Assembly (NCBI RefSeq): GCF_000826185.2
Contig: NZ_LN648875.1
Location: 1,625,853-1,689,852, forward strand
Length of the DNA stretch: 64,000 bases
Source of the DNA: Microbacterium gorillae
GTDB lineage: Bacteria > Actinomycetota > Actinomycetes > Actinomycetales > Microbacteriaceae
Direction: 5' to 3'
The notes under the pieces are model-generated. The model was not told the DNA's origin. It ran no database searches and worked only from the letters and a program-made list of their open reading frames with translations. This document shows positions 44,198-53,050 of the stretch, piece by piece (position 1 is the first letter of the stretch; each line of letters begins with the position of its first letter). The position numbers and the translations under genes are program-made.

Positions 44198-45913
44198 GTG
44201 AAAGACATCCAGTGCGACGTGCTCGTGATGGGTTCCGGGGTCGCCGGAATGGCCGCGGCGCTGAAGGCGGCGGCTCAGGGCCTGAGCGTCATCGTGGCCG
44301 AGAAGGAGCCGTACTTCGGCGGCACCACCGCGATCTCCGCGGGGTGGGCGTGGGTGCCCGGCAACAAGGCCGGGGTCGCCGCGGGTGACACTCGTACGGA
44401 GCAGCTGGCGTACCTGAAGGCGCTCGCTCCGGACACGTTCAACGAGCGCGGGGTCACCGAGTTCCTGGACACCGTGCCGGAGGCGCTGGAGTTCTTCGAG
44501 ACGGAGACCGCGGTCGAATTCGACTACCCCGAGAAGGCTCCGGACTACCAGATGGATCTGCCCGGAGCGAAGCTCGGCGGGCGTGCCATCCTGCCGCGGG
44601 ACACCGATGCGCGGATCCTCGGTGAGCACCGCCTGTTGATGCAGCCGTACATGTCCTCCTACACGGTCTTCGGTTACATGCCCCAGGTCGGCAACGACAT
44701 CCAGCAGTTCTTCCGGGTGAACCAGTCGCTCGGTGCGTTCACCTACGTCGCCCGGAAGCTCCTGCGCACGTGGTTCGACGCGGCGCGATACCAGCGTCCG
44801 GTGCTGCGCTCGAACGGCAACGCCCTGATGACCCTGATGGTCCGCAGTGCCCTGGACGCCGGGATCCGGCTGTGGCCGGGCACCGCGGTCGCCGAGCTGA
44901 CGCAGGACCCGGACGGCACCGTGACGGGTGCGCGCCTGACCGGCAAGCACGCCGGGACGGTGAAGGCCCGCCTGGGCGTGATCCTCGCCGGCGGCGGCTT
45001 CTCCGGCGACGCGGAACTGCGCAAGCGGTACTTCTCCCACGACCGCAACGGCGGTCAGCACTTCACCCCGACGGTCGGTCACGGCGGGGACCCGGCGCGG
45101 CTGGCGATGAAGGCCGGGGGGACCATCGATGACTCGGTGTTCTCGGTCGGGTCATGGGCGCCGGTGACGGTGTTCAAGCACCTGAAGGGCGGCGCGCAGC
45201 GGCTGTTCCCGCACCTGCGGGCGATCGGACTGCCGGGCCTCATCGCCGTCGACCGGCACGGCGAGCGGTTCGGCAACGAGGCGCTGAGCTATCACGACTT
45301 CGGTGGCCGGATGATCGAGCACAACAAGGACGAGAAGGACACCTTGGGCTGGGTCGTCGCGGACGCGAAGACGATGCACAAATACGGCATCGGGTACGCG
45401 AAGCCGTGGCCCATGCCGCGCGACTACTTCTACCGCACGGGGTACCTCGTCAAGGGGCGGACGCTCGCCGAGCTCGCCGAGAAGATGGGCGTGGACGCGT
45501 CCGGACTCGAGCGCACGGTGCGCGAGTTCAACGTCGACGCCGTCCGCGGTGAGGACACGAAGTTCGGCCGCGGTTCGACGGAGTACAACCACTTCCGTGG
45601 GGACATCAAGCACAAGCCGAACCCGAACCTCGCACCGCTGGATCGAGGTCCGTTCTACGCCGCCAAGATCCAGATGGGTGACCTCGGCACGTTCGCCGGC
45701 ATCGCGGTGGACGACCGCGGGCGCGTCACCGATGCCGACGGGAAGCCGATCCCCGGACTCGTGGCCGCCGGTGCCGCCGCGGTGAGCGTGTTCGGCGGCG
45801 GGTACCCCGGGTACGGTTCGCACATCGGTCCGGCCATCGTGTTCGGTTACCGAGCCGGACGGGACATCGCGGCGTTGGCCGCGGAACGCGGAGTGGAGAA
45901 GGTCGAAGCATGA
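44198..45913 (+). CDS. FAD-dependent oxidoreductase, KstD/fumarate reductase flavoprotein type (2)
   Basis: 571 residues; paralogue of the 40812 protein. CDVLVMGSGVAGMAAALKAA and EKEPYFGGTTAISAGWAWVPG at the N-terminus, GGYPGYGSHIGPAIVFGYRA at the C-terminus. The two flavoproteins differ in the middle, so they probably act on successive intermediates and are not redundant. A GC hairpin lies in the 51-bp gap after the transporter gene. ATGA overlap with the SDR gene. Confidence 0.87.
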   Translation: MKDIQCDVLVMGSGVAGMAAALKAAAQGLSVIVAEKEPYFGGTTAISAGWAWVPGNKAGVAAGDTRTEQLAYLKALAPDTFNERGVTEFLDTVPEALEFFETETAVEFDYPEKAPDYQMDLPGAKLGGRAILPRDTDARILGEHRLLMQPYMSSYTVFGYMPQVGNDIQQFFRVNQSLGAFTYVARKLLRTWFDAARYQRPVLRSNGNALMTLMVRSALDAGIRLWPGTAVAELTQDPDGTVTGARLTGKHAGTVKARLGVILAGGGFSGDAELRKRYFSHDRNGGQHFTPTVGHGGDPARLAMKAGGTIDDSVFSVGSWAPVTVFKHLKGGAQRLFPHLRAIGLPGLIAVDRHGERFGNEALSYHDFGGRMIEHNKDEKDTLGWVVADAKTMHKYGIGYAKPWPMPRDYFYRTGYLVKGRTLAELAEKMGVDASGLERTVREFNVDAVRGEDTKFGRGSTEYNHFRGDIKHKPNPNLAPLDRGPFYAAKIQMGDLGTFAGIAVDDRGRVTDADGKPIPGLVAAGAAAVSVFGGGYPGYGSHIGPAIVFGYRAGRDIAALAAERGVEKVEA

Positions 45914-46662
45914 CGAACGGACGTGTCGCAGGGAAGGTCGCGCTGATCACGGGCGGCGCTCGCGGGATGGGGGAATCGCACGCGCGGGCTCTCGTCGCCG
46001 AGGGCGCGAACGTCGTCATCGCCGACCTGCTCGAGGATGAGGGTCGCGCGCTCGCGGCCGAACTGGGGGAGGGGCGGGCACTGTTCGTGCCCCTCGACGT
46101 CACCGACGAGGAGTCCTGGAACGCCGCCGTGGCGGCGACCGTGGACGCCTTTGGGAAGCTCGACGTGCTGATCAACAACGCCGGGATCTTCACGCGCGGG
46201 TCGGTCGTGGATGCGTCCGTGTCCGATTTCCGGAAGACCATCGACATCGACCTGACCGGGGTGTTCATCGGCATGCACGCCGCCGCGGCCGCGCTGGAGG
46301 CGTCCGGCAACGCGTCGGTGATCAACATCTCTTCGATCGCGGGCCTGGTCGGCTTCAAGAACCGCGCCGCTTACGCCGCCGCCAAGTGGGGCGTGCAGGG
46401 GCTGACCAAGACGAGCGCGATGGACCTCGGCCCGCTCGGCATCCGGGTGAACTCGATCCACCCGGGCTCCGTGCGGACCCCCCTGACGGCCGGCCTGAAG
46501 CGCGGCTTCGGCCAGATCCCGCTCGGCCGCGACGCCGACTCCGCCGAGATCTCCGCCCTCGTGGTGTACCTCGCCTCGGACGAGTCCCGCTTCGTCACCG
46601 GCGCCGCCATCGCCATCGACGGTGGTGAGACCGCCGGCAACAACCTCCGCGAAGACGCCTGA
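45910..46662 (+). CDS. Short-chain dehydrogenase/reductase (classical SDR)
   Basis: 250 residues. Rossmann TGGARGMG, NNAG, catalytic Ser in INISSIAG, YAAAK active site, and PGSVRTPL. The acidic residue in VIADLLED suggests NAD(H) preference. Resembles 3-alpha/20-beta-hydroxysteroid-type dehydrogenases that oxidise a cyclic secondary alcohol, providing the ketone that a KstD-type enzyme needs. Last gene of the operon; an 8-bp hairpin follows. Confidence 0.93.
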   Translation: MTNGRVAGKVALITGGARGMGESHARALVAEGANVVIADLLEDEGRALAAELGEGRALFVPLDVTDEESWNAAVAATVDAFGKLDVLINNAGIFTRGSVVDASVSDFRKTIDIDLTGVFIGMHAAAAALEASGNASVINISSIAGLVGFKNRAAYAAAKWGVQGLTKTSAMDLGPLGIRVNSIHPGSVRTPLTAGLKRGFGQIPLGRDADSAEISALVVYLASDESRFVTGAAIAIDGGETAGNNLREDA

Positions 46663-46719
46663 GTCCCGGCGTGGATGCCGGCCGGTCGTTGACCCCGCGG
46701 CATCCGCGCTCGCGGTCGT

Positions 46720-46746
46720 GGCGCTCGCGGTCAGCGAGCGAGCGCC
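46720..46746 (+). terminator. Hairpin after the SDR gene
   Basis: GGCGCTCG (46720-46727) pairs perfectly with CGAGCGCC (46739-46746), between two convergent transcription units. No T-run follows, so efficiency is uncertain. Confidence 0.4.
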
Positions 46747-46755
46747 GAATCGGAC

Positions 46756-47007
46756 TCAGCGACGTCCGAGGGAAGCGGCGTAGGTCCGGGCGGCATCCGC
46801 GGCTGCGCGGGCGGCGTCCTCGATGGCTGTCCAGGCGCCCATCGCCGCGGTCATCTCCGAGATCGCCCCGCCGGCCTCCGGGACGTGTCCGACGGCGAGC
46901 CGCGCGGCGCGAAGAGCGGCGACCGCGCCGGTGCGGTCAGCGCTGAGCGCCGTCGCCGAGGCCGCAAGGGCATCGACGTCCGCGGACAATCGGGTCAGGT
47001 CACTCAT
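46756..47007 (-). CDS. Small Ala-rich helical protein of the FtsK-like operon
   Basis: 83 residues (MSDLTRLSADVDALA start). Predicted as two long helices with a Gly/Pro break (VPEAGGAISEM) in the middle, the general shape of WXG100-type proteins, but there is no W-X-G. Last gene of the operon, in ATGA overlap with the upstream gene. Possibly a partner or cargo of the ATPase; function unknown. Confidence 0.66.
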   Translation of the reverse strand: MSDLTRLSADVDALAASATALSADRTGAVAALRAARLAVGHVPEAGGAISEMTAAMGAWTAIEDAARAAADAARTYAASLGRR

Positions 47008-47369
47008 CGTCGCCTCGCCGCCGCTGCCGCCCGTTCGGCCTCGATCCGCTGGATCTCGGCCCGACACCAAGCCGCTTCCGCACGCAGACGGTTGGCGGCG
47101 AGGCTGAGTTCACCGAGCGCGCGGTCCACGGCCCCGGCGAATCGGGCACCCCCGGCCCCGACCGTGCCCATCTGGCCGGCGATGGTGTGATCGACGCCGG
47201 TCGTGCTGCCGCCGACCAGGCTCTGCGCGACCTGGCCGACTCCGCTCGCTCCCGCGACGAGGCGTCGGCCCGCGGCGGAGAGGCCGCTGAGGGTGCCCTG
47301 TGCGGTCGCGACACTGGACAGGTTCGCGTTGATCGCCGCCAGGCGGGCGCGCAGCACGGACTCGTCCAT
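47004..47369 (-). CDS. Helical protein of the FtsK-like operon, Gly-rich centre
   Basis: 121 residues. N-terminal helix (SVLRARLAAINANLSSVA), a Gly/Ala-rich centre (LVAGASGVGQVAQSLVGG) that could insert in or pack against a membrane, and a charged C-terminal coiled coil (AEIQRIEAERAAAAARRR). Resembles LXG/WXG-like secretion-associated proteins in size and layout only. Starts 1 bp after the upstream stop. Confidence 0.66.
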   Translation of the reverse strand: MDESVLRARLAAINANLSSVATAQGTLSGLSAAGRRLVAGASGVGQVAQSLVGGSTTGVDHTIAGQMGTVGAGGARFAGAVDRALGELSLAANRLRAEAAWCRAEIQRIEAERAAAAARRR

Positions 47370-47370
47370 G

Positions 47371-47631
47371 TCAGAGGGATCGTCCGTACTCGGAGCACAC
47401 CTTCGCGGCTCGTTCCAGCGCCGCGCAGGCGTCACGAACGCGACGGGACGCCTCCTGCAGGGTCTCGACGACCTCCTGGTCCTTGCGTTGCGCAGAGCCC
47501 GCGATCGTCGCCTGCACCTCCTGCGCGTGCCCCTGGAACGTCCGCTGGAACGACTCCAGGCTCGTGGCGGTGCGCTTGGACTCGTGCGCGATGTTCTCGA
47601 TCCGAGACTTCAGTTGGGAGAGCTGGGACAT
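47371..47631 (-). CDS. Small coiled-coil protein (WXG100-sized) of the FtsK-like operon
   Basis: 86 residues: MSQLSQLKSRIENIAHESKR begins a helix of about 40 residues, a turn at AGSAQRKD, and a second helix ending CSEYGRSL. Helix-turn-helix hairpin length matches Esx proteins, but the WXG turn is replaced. Has an AAAGGA site. Prediction: a hetero-oligomer partner within the operon. Confidence 0.68.
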   Translation of the reverse strand: MSQLSQLKSRIENIAHESKRTATSLESFQRTFQGHAQEVQATIAGSAQRKDQEVVETLQEASRRVRDACAALERAAKVCSEYGRSL

Positions 47632-47645
47632 GCTGTCCTTTCGAC

Positions 47646-48104
47646 TCAGCTGCCGGCGAGCAGGTACGGGATGGCCAGGATCGCGGCGGTGCCGACCACC
47701 GTGACGCCGAGCCAGACGAAGCCGAGGATCCGACCGGGCAACGCCGCTTGACGGGCCGCTTCGAGCACCTGGTCGGCACCGTTCAGCGCGTCGAGGTGCG
47801 GACGCTCGTCGCGCAGTTGGCGCAGTTTCCCCTCGAGGTCCGTGGCGGCGGGCAGACGGTCCTGCGTCCACGGCGAGGGCTCGACGTCGTAGGGAGCCGC
47901 CAGGTCCTGCACGGCGCGACGGAACCCGGACGCCCGTTGCAGCCGTGCGTGCTGCTCCTCCTGCGCCTGACTCAGCCGTGAGCCGTGTTCGCCACTGCGT
48001 GCGGCCCGTTCCTGGGCGAGGCTCGCGTCGAGCCGCGCCTGGTCATGCTGACGTTGCGCGAGCGTGGTGACGGCCTGAGCCGCCGCGTTCCAGTCGATGG
48101 TCAT
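47646..48104 (-). CDS. Tail-anchored coiled-coil protein of the FtsK-like operon
   Basis: 152 residues. Residues 1-125 are polar and helical (AQRQHDQARLDASLAQERAA); residues about 126-150 form one C-terminal membrane helix (LGFVWLGVTVVGTAAILAIP). Likely a cytoplasmic coiled coil fixed to the membrane, an adaptor that could hold the soluble ATPase. ATGA overlap with the ATPase gene. Confidence 0.72.
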   Translation of the reverse strand: MTIDWNAAAQAVTTLAQRQHDQARLDASLAQERAARSGEHGSRLSQAQEEQHARLQRASGFRRAVQDLAAPYDVEPSPWTQDRLPAATDLEGKLRQLRDERPHLDALNGADQVLEAARQAALPGRILGFVWLGVTVVGTAAILAIPYLLAGS

Positions 48105-50743
48105 GCGGTCCGTCCTTCCGCCGGAGCGTCGAACGGCACGGCCGTCTGCGCACCCGGATAACCGGCCCTGACGTACAGGAATCGCGGTGACGAGCGCGGG
48201 GCTTCCGCCTCGAAGCCGATCAGTTGGCGCAGGTCCGCGGTGGGAACTGATGCCAGCGCGTAGGCGGCGATGCCGTCGGCTCCGTCACGGCTCATGCCGA
48301 TGGCGCGATCGATCGGCGTGAAGTTCGCACTGGTGAGCACGACGTCTCCGGCCGAGCGCGGATCGACCACGGCGTCTCGCAGCGTGCCCGCCGCGGTGGG
48401 CGGCTGGCTGAGGAAGTCATTCGGGTCCGCTTCGCCGCGCGGCTCGGACAGGCCTCCGATGCGCTGGAGGTCGGAGACCACGGTGAGGGTCTGCGCCGCC
48501 CGGAGCTGATCCGGGTGGGTCGCGATCCACTCCGCGGCGTCGGCGAGCGATACGGTGATGACGTCCACCGGGCCGTCCGTCAGCCGAGCAGCCCAGCTCA
48601 GCAGCGGCGAATCGCCGATCACCACGACGGTGCGGTATTCGCCGCCGGTCACGGCGCTGTACACCGTCGCGCGGGTCAGCTCGGAGCGCACCTCCTGGTC
48701 GGTGCCGACGATCGCCAACGATCGCATCGGATCGGCACCGAACTCGTGGAGGACCGGACGTCCGACGGTGTCGACCGCGGCACCGAGTGCCACATGGCGC
48801 CCGGGCGGGAGGTCGTCAGGCCACGGCTCGGGCTGCGTGCCGACGAAGGTGCGCTGGGTCTCGTGCTGCGGATGATCCTGCGCGAGACGCTCCTGCAGGC
48901 GGACGGTGAAGCTCACGTCGGCGAAGGTGGACATGCCGAACACGTTCTTGCCGGGGTCTTCGCCCATCGCGTCGTTGATGACGACCTGGCCGCGGAACTG
49001 CAGTTCGGAGGGCGCCTTGTTGCCGGGCGCGAAGATGGTCTGCGCCTCCGCGGCCGTGTTCTGCAACCCGATTCGCAGCGGGATCTGGGACAGGATCGCG
49101 TCGAGCTTGGTCGCGAGGCTGCGGATTCCGCTGAGCGTCTGCGTCGCCAGGACCAGGTGGATGCCAGCTGCTCGTCCGCGGCGGACGATCATCTCCAGCA
49201 GGGAAACCGCGCGCGCGGCCAACTCGTCATCACCCTTGAGCATCACGTCGAACTCGTCGATGAACAGCATCAGGCGCGGCAGCTCCTGACCCTGCGCACG
49301 GTAGGAGTCGTAGTCGTTCACGCCCGCGCTTTTGAACAGAGCACTGCGCTCCTGACGCGTTCGCTCGAGGTGTTCCAAGGTTGCGACACCGAATTCGCGG
49401 TCGCTCTCCAGGGCGATCGTGCGGGCGTTCGGCAGTCGCGACGCACCGTCCTCGCCGGCGAATCGACGGAACTCCAGACCCTCCTTGAAATCGAGCAGGA
49501 GCATCTCGATCTCGCTCGGCGGGTACTTCGCCGCGATGGCGTAGATGAGGACGGCCAGCAGATTCGATTTGCCGCGTCCGGTCGCGCCGCCGATCAGTGC
49601 GTTCGGGATCGGGGGGTTCTGCGACCGGAAGGCGATGGTCAGCGGCTTGCCGTCCGAGCGCTCGCCGATCACGACCTCGACGCCGTCCGCGCTCGATGCG
49701 GTGCCATCGGGTGGAAGCAGCGCTTCCGGGCCGACGACGGGGCCTCGTGCTTCGCTGGCACCCGCGATGACCTCGCGCAGCAACCGTTGAAGCGCATCGT
49801 GGTTCGGCCGTTCGAGCGGCTGGAGCAGAAGCTGTGCGTCCCCCTCGCCGAGGGTGGCCGACCCGGCGGAGGAGAAGGCGATGACCGAGGCGCGTCCGCT
49901 CGGGGACAGCGCCGCGCCGGATGCGCGTGCGGACTGCAGCAGGACCACGATCACACCGCAGGCTGGCCCGCGCACGGTGATGCGATCGATGCCGCGCCAG
50001 GTCTCCTCGTTGATGGTTCCGGGGACGTCATCGATCACCACGACGTGCAGTGAGGGTGTCGGCGTCGCGTCCTGCCAGATGTCCAGGACGGACCCTCGGC
50101 CGCGGGCGCTGAGCTGTTCGGCACCGCGCTGGACGTCCGCGGTGATGTCCTCGAGCCGCTGTCGGAAGCGGTATTCGTCGGTGTAGGCCGCCGGGAAAGC
50201 CGCGCCGAGCGTGTGGTTGCGCAGCTCGGAGAACGCGCCGAGCAAGCCGCGCAGTGAGGGGTCGAACACGGACACCCGCAGCGAGGACAGCGGGACCGTG
50301 GCGAGAATGCGCGCGAAGACGGCTTCCACGAATGCGTTGGCCGCGTCCGCGTCGCCGCGCAGAACGAGGCCGGCGTGGCTGGCCAGCGGCACCGGCACCG
50401 GGACCCCGTCGACGCTGCCGACGACCAGTCCGTCCGACGGTACGGGAAGGGGAGCGTGAACGATCTCCGGGTCGAGGGACCCGAGCGCGCCGGGGATCTG
50501 CGCCGCTGTGTCATCGAGGGTCCGCTGAGCGGAGCGCACGCGGTCCTCGATGTCGTCCTGTCCGGTCGACCGCTTGCGCCCGAAGTATTCGTCCAGCCCG
50601 CGGATGGCGGCCGTGTGAGTGTCGTTCGCGGACTGGAGGGCCTCGCCCGCCCCGTGTTCCGTGGCGGCGTGCGCGGCGTCGGCCGCGCCGAGCAGCCGAC
50701 CGAGATCGTCGCGGAATGTCGCGCCGAACGGTTCCGCGCTCAT
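48101..50743 (-). CDS. EccC/FtsK-SpoIIIE-like multi-ATPase, no transmembrane segment
   Basis: 880 residues. Three tandem P-loop-type modules: residues about 100-330 degenerate (Walker-B-like LHVVVIDDV, no P-loop), about 355-640 fully active (Walker A GGATGRGKSN at 385-394; Walker B LMLFIDEFD near 491-499; VLATQTLSGI sensor; LRIGLQN), and about 660-870 degenerate. The one-active-plus-degenerate pattern is that of EccC/EssC of type VII secretion and of FtsK-like pumps. Unlike EccC, no N-terminal membrane helices are present; instead a coiled coil occupies residues 1-85. The separate membrane protein gene overlaps by 4 bp. Predicted to move protein or DNA across the membrane; substrate unknown. 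Confidence 0.86.
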   Translation of the reverse strand: MSAEPFGATFRDDLGRLLGAADAAHAATEHGAGEALQSANDTHTAAIRGLDEYFGRKRSTGQDDIEDRVRSAQRTLDDTAAQIPGALGSLDPEIVHAPLPVPSDGLVVGSVDGVPVPVPLASHAGLVLRGDADAANAFVEAVFARILATVPLSSLRVSVFDPSLRGLLGAFSELRNHTLGAAFPAAYTDEYRFRQRLEDITADVQRGAEQLSARGRGSVLDIWQDATPTPSLHVVVIDDVPGTINEETWRGIDRITVRGPACGVIVVLLQSARASGAALSPSGRASVIAFSSAGSATLGEGDAQLLLQPLERPNHDALQRLLREVIAGASEARGPVVGPEALLPPDGTASSADGVEVVIGERSDGKPLTIAFRSQNPPIPNALIGGATGRGKSNLLAVLIYAIAAKYPPSEIEMLLLDFKEGLEFRRFAGEDGASRLPNARTIALESDREFGVATLEHLERTRQERSALFKSAGVNDYDSYRAQGQELPRLMLFIDEFDVMLKGDDELAARAVSLLEMIVRRGRAAGIHLVLATQTLSGIRSLATKLDAILSQIPLRIGLQNTAAEAQTIFAPGNKAPSELQFRGQVVINDAMGEDPGKNVFGMSTFADVSFTVRLQERLAQDHPQHETQRTFVGTQPEPWPDDLPPGRHVALGAAVDTVGRPVLHEFGADPMRSLAIVGTDQEVRSELTRATVYSAVTGGEYRTVVVIGDSPLLSWAARLTDGPVDVITVSLADAAEWIATHPDQLRAAQTLTVVSDLQRIGGLSEPRGEADPNDFLSQPPTAAGTLRDAVVDPRSAGDVVLTSANFTPIDRAIGMSRDGADGIAAYALASVPTADLRQLIGFEAEAPRSSPRFLYVRAGYPGAQTAVPFDAPAEGRTA

Positions 50744-51309
50744 CGGCGTGCTCCGATCGCCCAGGCCACGATGAGGACCACCAGCGCCGTCGCGTACGCG
50801 AGAACGGAGGGCACGGCATCGATCCCGAGGGCGTTGCCGAACATGACCGCGGTCATGACCATGAGATCAGCGGCGCAGAGGAGGCCGGCGATGCCGGCGA
50901 GGACGCGGACCGTCGTGTGCGACCGGATGGACAGGAGGGCGATCGCGACGAAGAGCACGGCAGCCGGCAGGATCAGCCAGGGTGCGGCCGCGCTGAGCGC
51001 GGTCGCGCGGTCCGCGCCGGCCTTCAGCAGCGTGGCGGCGGGAATGTCCCGATAGGCCTCGGCGAGTCGGACGGTCGCGAAAACCACGGGAATCAGGCCG
51101 AGCACGACCAGCACGAGCGAGCGGGTGCGCACGAGAGAGATGGACCCGCCCCGGCGGAGGCTGCGCGCGTAGGTTCGAAGCATGGAACGCGCCCGCGTGG
51201 TCTCGGTCGGGCCGAGACGCTCAGCGTTGGCGGCCGTCCAGTCGCGGAGATTTTGGATCTGCTGCTGTGTCGACGGCGCATTGCGCCTGACATCCGACGT
51301 ACTCGACAA
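50740..51309 (-). CDS. Membrane protein of the FtsK-like operon
   Basis: 189 residues from TTG 51309, chosen because GGGGGAG lies 6 bp upstream; a GTG at 51345 without a clear site is the alternative. A soluble helical N-terminus of about 60 residues precedes four to five membrane helices (RSLVLVVLGLIPVVFATVRL, APWLILPAAVLFVAIALL, and two near the C-terminus). First gene of the operon, 4-bp overlap with the ATPase. It could supply the membrane domain that the ATPase lacks. Confidence 0.72.
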   Translation of the reverse strand: MSSTSDVRRNAPSTQQQIQNLRDWTAANAERLGPTETTRARSMLRTYARSLRRGGSISLVRTRSLVLVVLGLIPVVFATVRLAEAYRDIPAATLLKAGADRATALSAAAPWLILPAAVLFVAIALLSIRSHTTVRVLAGIAGLLCAADLMVMTAVMFGNALGIDAVPSVLAYATALVVLIVAWAIGARR

Positions 51310-51459
51310 TGCTGACTCCCCCAGTCGTTGCGGCGAGGCTATCACGACCCTGAGAGGAAGCTGAGTTCACCGAAATGCCGCGCGATCGGCCGAACGTGGC
51401 GTCGGGTGGACCCTGAATCGCCGCGCGTCGCTACGATCGGCAGGCATGGAGGGGACGAG

Positions 51460-52107
51460 ATGACCACTGCCGAGGTGCCGTTCGACTTCGATTCCGTGGC
51501 GTTCGTGACGAGCGATCACCACTTCGGGCACGCCCGCATCATCGAGCTCGCCGGTCGGCCGTTCGCATCCGTCGAGGGGATGGACGAGGAGATGATCGCC
51601 CGGTGGAACGCCGTGGTGGCTCCGGGCGATGTCGTGCTCCACCTCGGAGATCTGGCCCTGGGTCCGATCGCGGACAGCGTCGCGCGTACGGCGGACCTGC
51701 ACGGGCGGCGGTTCCTGGTGCCGGGCAACCACGACCGGGTGTCGCCGGCGACGCAGACCGTGCGCGGCATCGAGCGGTTCCGTCCGATGTACGAGGACGC
51801 CGGGTGGAGCGTCCTGCCGGAGATCCTCGTGGGTACGCGGCGCGGGCGGTCACTGCTGGCCTCGCACTACCCGTACGCGGGTGACAGCACGGGCGTCGAA
51901 CGGCACAGCACCCACCGCCCGGATGACACCGGCATTCCGCTCATCCACGGCCACACGCACGACCGCACGTTCGGCCCGCACGCGTCCCACGAGTTCCACG
52001 TCGGCGTGGACGCCACCGAGTTCGCGCCCCTGCCTTTCTCGGTGATCGATGCCTGGCTCGCGGGCCTCCCGACCAGTGAACAGTCGGACATCGGGAGCGG
52101 GGAATAG
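51460..52107 (+). CDS. Calcineurin-like metallophosphoesterase
   Basis: 215 residues from ATG 51460. Metal-site motifs FVTSDHHFGHARII, HLGDLALG, LVPGNHDR, LLASHYPYAG and LIHGHTHDRTF are complete for the dinuclear fold. Cytoplasmic phosphoesterase of the YfcE-like size class; substrate unknown. A TACGAT -10 box lies at 51432-51437. Divergent from the FtsK-like operon. Confidence 0.88.
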   Translation: MTTAEVPFDFDSVAFVTSDHHFGHARIIELAGRPFASVEGMDEEMIARWNAVVAPGDVVLHLGDLALGPIADSVARTADLHGRRFLVPGNHDRVSPATQTVRGIERFRPMYEDAGWSVLPEILVGTRRGRSLLASHYPYAGDSTGVERHSTHRPDDTGIPLIHGHTHDRTFGPHASHEFHVGVDATEFAPLPFSVIDAWLAGLPTSEQSDIGSGE

Positions 52108-52167
52108 CCCGCGATTCACGGGAGTTGCACCCTTTATCTGTACTTACAGCGAATGAAGGGAAGCCTC

Positions 52168-52824
52168 ATGAAGGTGGAGATGTGGGCGGACATGGTCTGC
52201 GTCTGGTGCGGGATCGCCGCGGACCGGATGAACCGCGCGATGGAGCAGTTCGAGCACAGCGATGACGTCGAGCTGGTGCACCGCTCGTTCCGTCTGCTGC
52301 CGGACATGCCGGAGGGCCGCAGCTGGGAGTTCGGCGAGTTCATGACCCAGTTCCGCGGCTACTCGCCCGAGCAGGCCGCGGCCACCGCCGCGCGCGTCGA
52401 GGGCCTCGCTGCAGCCGACGGGATCGACGAGTACTACGTGACCGGCAACTCGGTCGGCAACTCGACGCTGGCCCACGAGTTCCTCGCCTGGGCGAGCGAT
52501 CAGGGCAAGCACCACGAGGCCTGGGACCTGGTGTTCCACGACAACTTCGCCGAGCGCGCGGACATCTGGAGCGTCGACGACCTCCTCGTCTTCGCCCGAC
52601 GTCTGGAGCTCGACGAGGACGCCGCCCGTGCGGCGCTGACCGACCGTCGGTACAAGGCGCAGGTCGAGGCCGATCACGCCGAGGTCCTTGCGATCGGCGG
52701 GCAGGGTGTTCCGTTCTTCGTCATCGACGGGAAGTACGGCGTCTCGGGAGCGCAGTCCCCGGAGGTGCTCGTGCAGGCGATGCAGCAGGCGTGGAATGAG
52801 CAGGACGCGGTGGCGCGTGTTTGA
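52168..52824 (+). CDS. DsbA/FrnE-family oxidoreductase
   Basis: 218 residues from ATG 52168, which has AAGGGA 6 bp upstream; an in-frame ATG at 52153 is rejected for lack of a site. WADMVCVWCGIA carries a CXXC (CVWC) active site, a helical insertion domain follows, and IGGQGVPFFVIDGKYGVSGA is the cis-Pro loop. Cytoplasmic (no signal peptide), FrnE-like, probably involved in redox stress or a dithiol-dependent isomerisation. Confidence 0.9.
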   Translation: MKVEMWADMVCVWCGIAADRMNRAMEQFEHSDDVELVHRSFRLLPDMPEGRSWEFGEFMTQFRGYSPEQAAATAARVEGLAAADGIDEYYVTGNSVGNSTLAHEFLAWASDQGKHHEAWDLVFHDNFAERADIWSVDDLLVFARRLELDEDAARAALTDRRYKAQVEADHAEVLAIGGQGVPFFVIDGKYGVSGAQSPEVLVQAMQQAWNEQDAVARV

Positions 52825-53050
52825 CGAACGCGCTCCGCTGGCGGGTCTGACGTTCCTCGGCGCGTCGGACCCGAGCCTGGACATCTGCGGCCCGGACGCG
52901 TGCTTCCTCCCGACCGCTCCGGCCACAGAACCGGAGGTCTGAGCGTCCGCATCGGCGGACGATCGCGCTGTCCGGTTGATGGGCCGGGGCTCTCCTCCGG
53001 GCGTCGCGCGGCCGGGACCGGGTGTCGGTGGCCGCGCGCATACTGGGGCG
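52825..53050. other. 226-bp gap with leaderless promoter at its end
   Basis: No gene supported. CATACT at 53038-53043 is followed 7 bp later by the ATG at 53051, matching a leaderless start. Confidence 0.4.

Noticed and set aside
40812..46662. Steroid degradation cluster
   Set aside because: Only KstD-like folds and an SDR are present; no Kst, Hsa or cholesterol-side-chain genes are nearby, so a steroid substrate is not supported.
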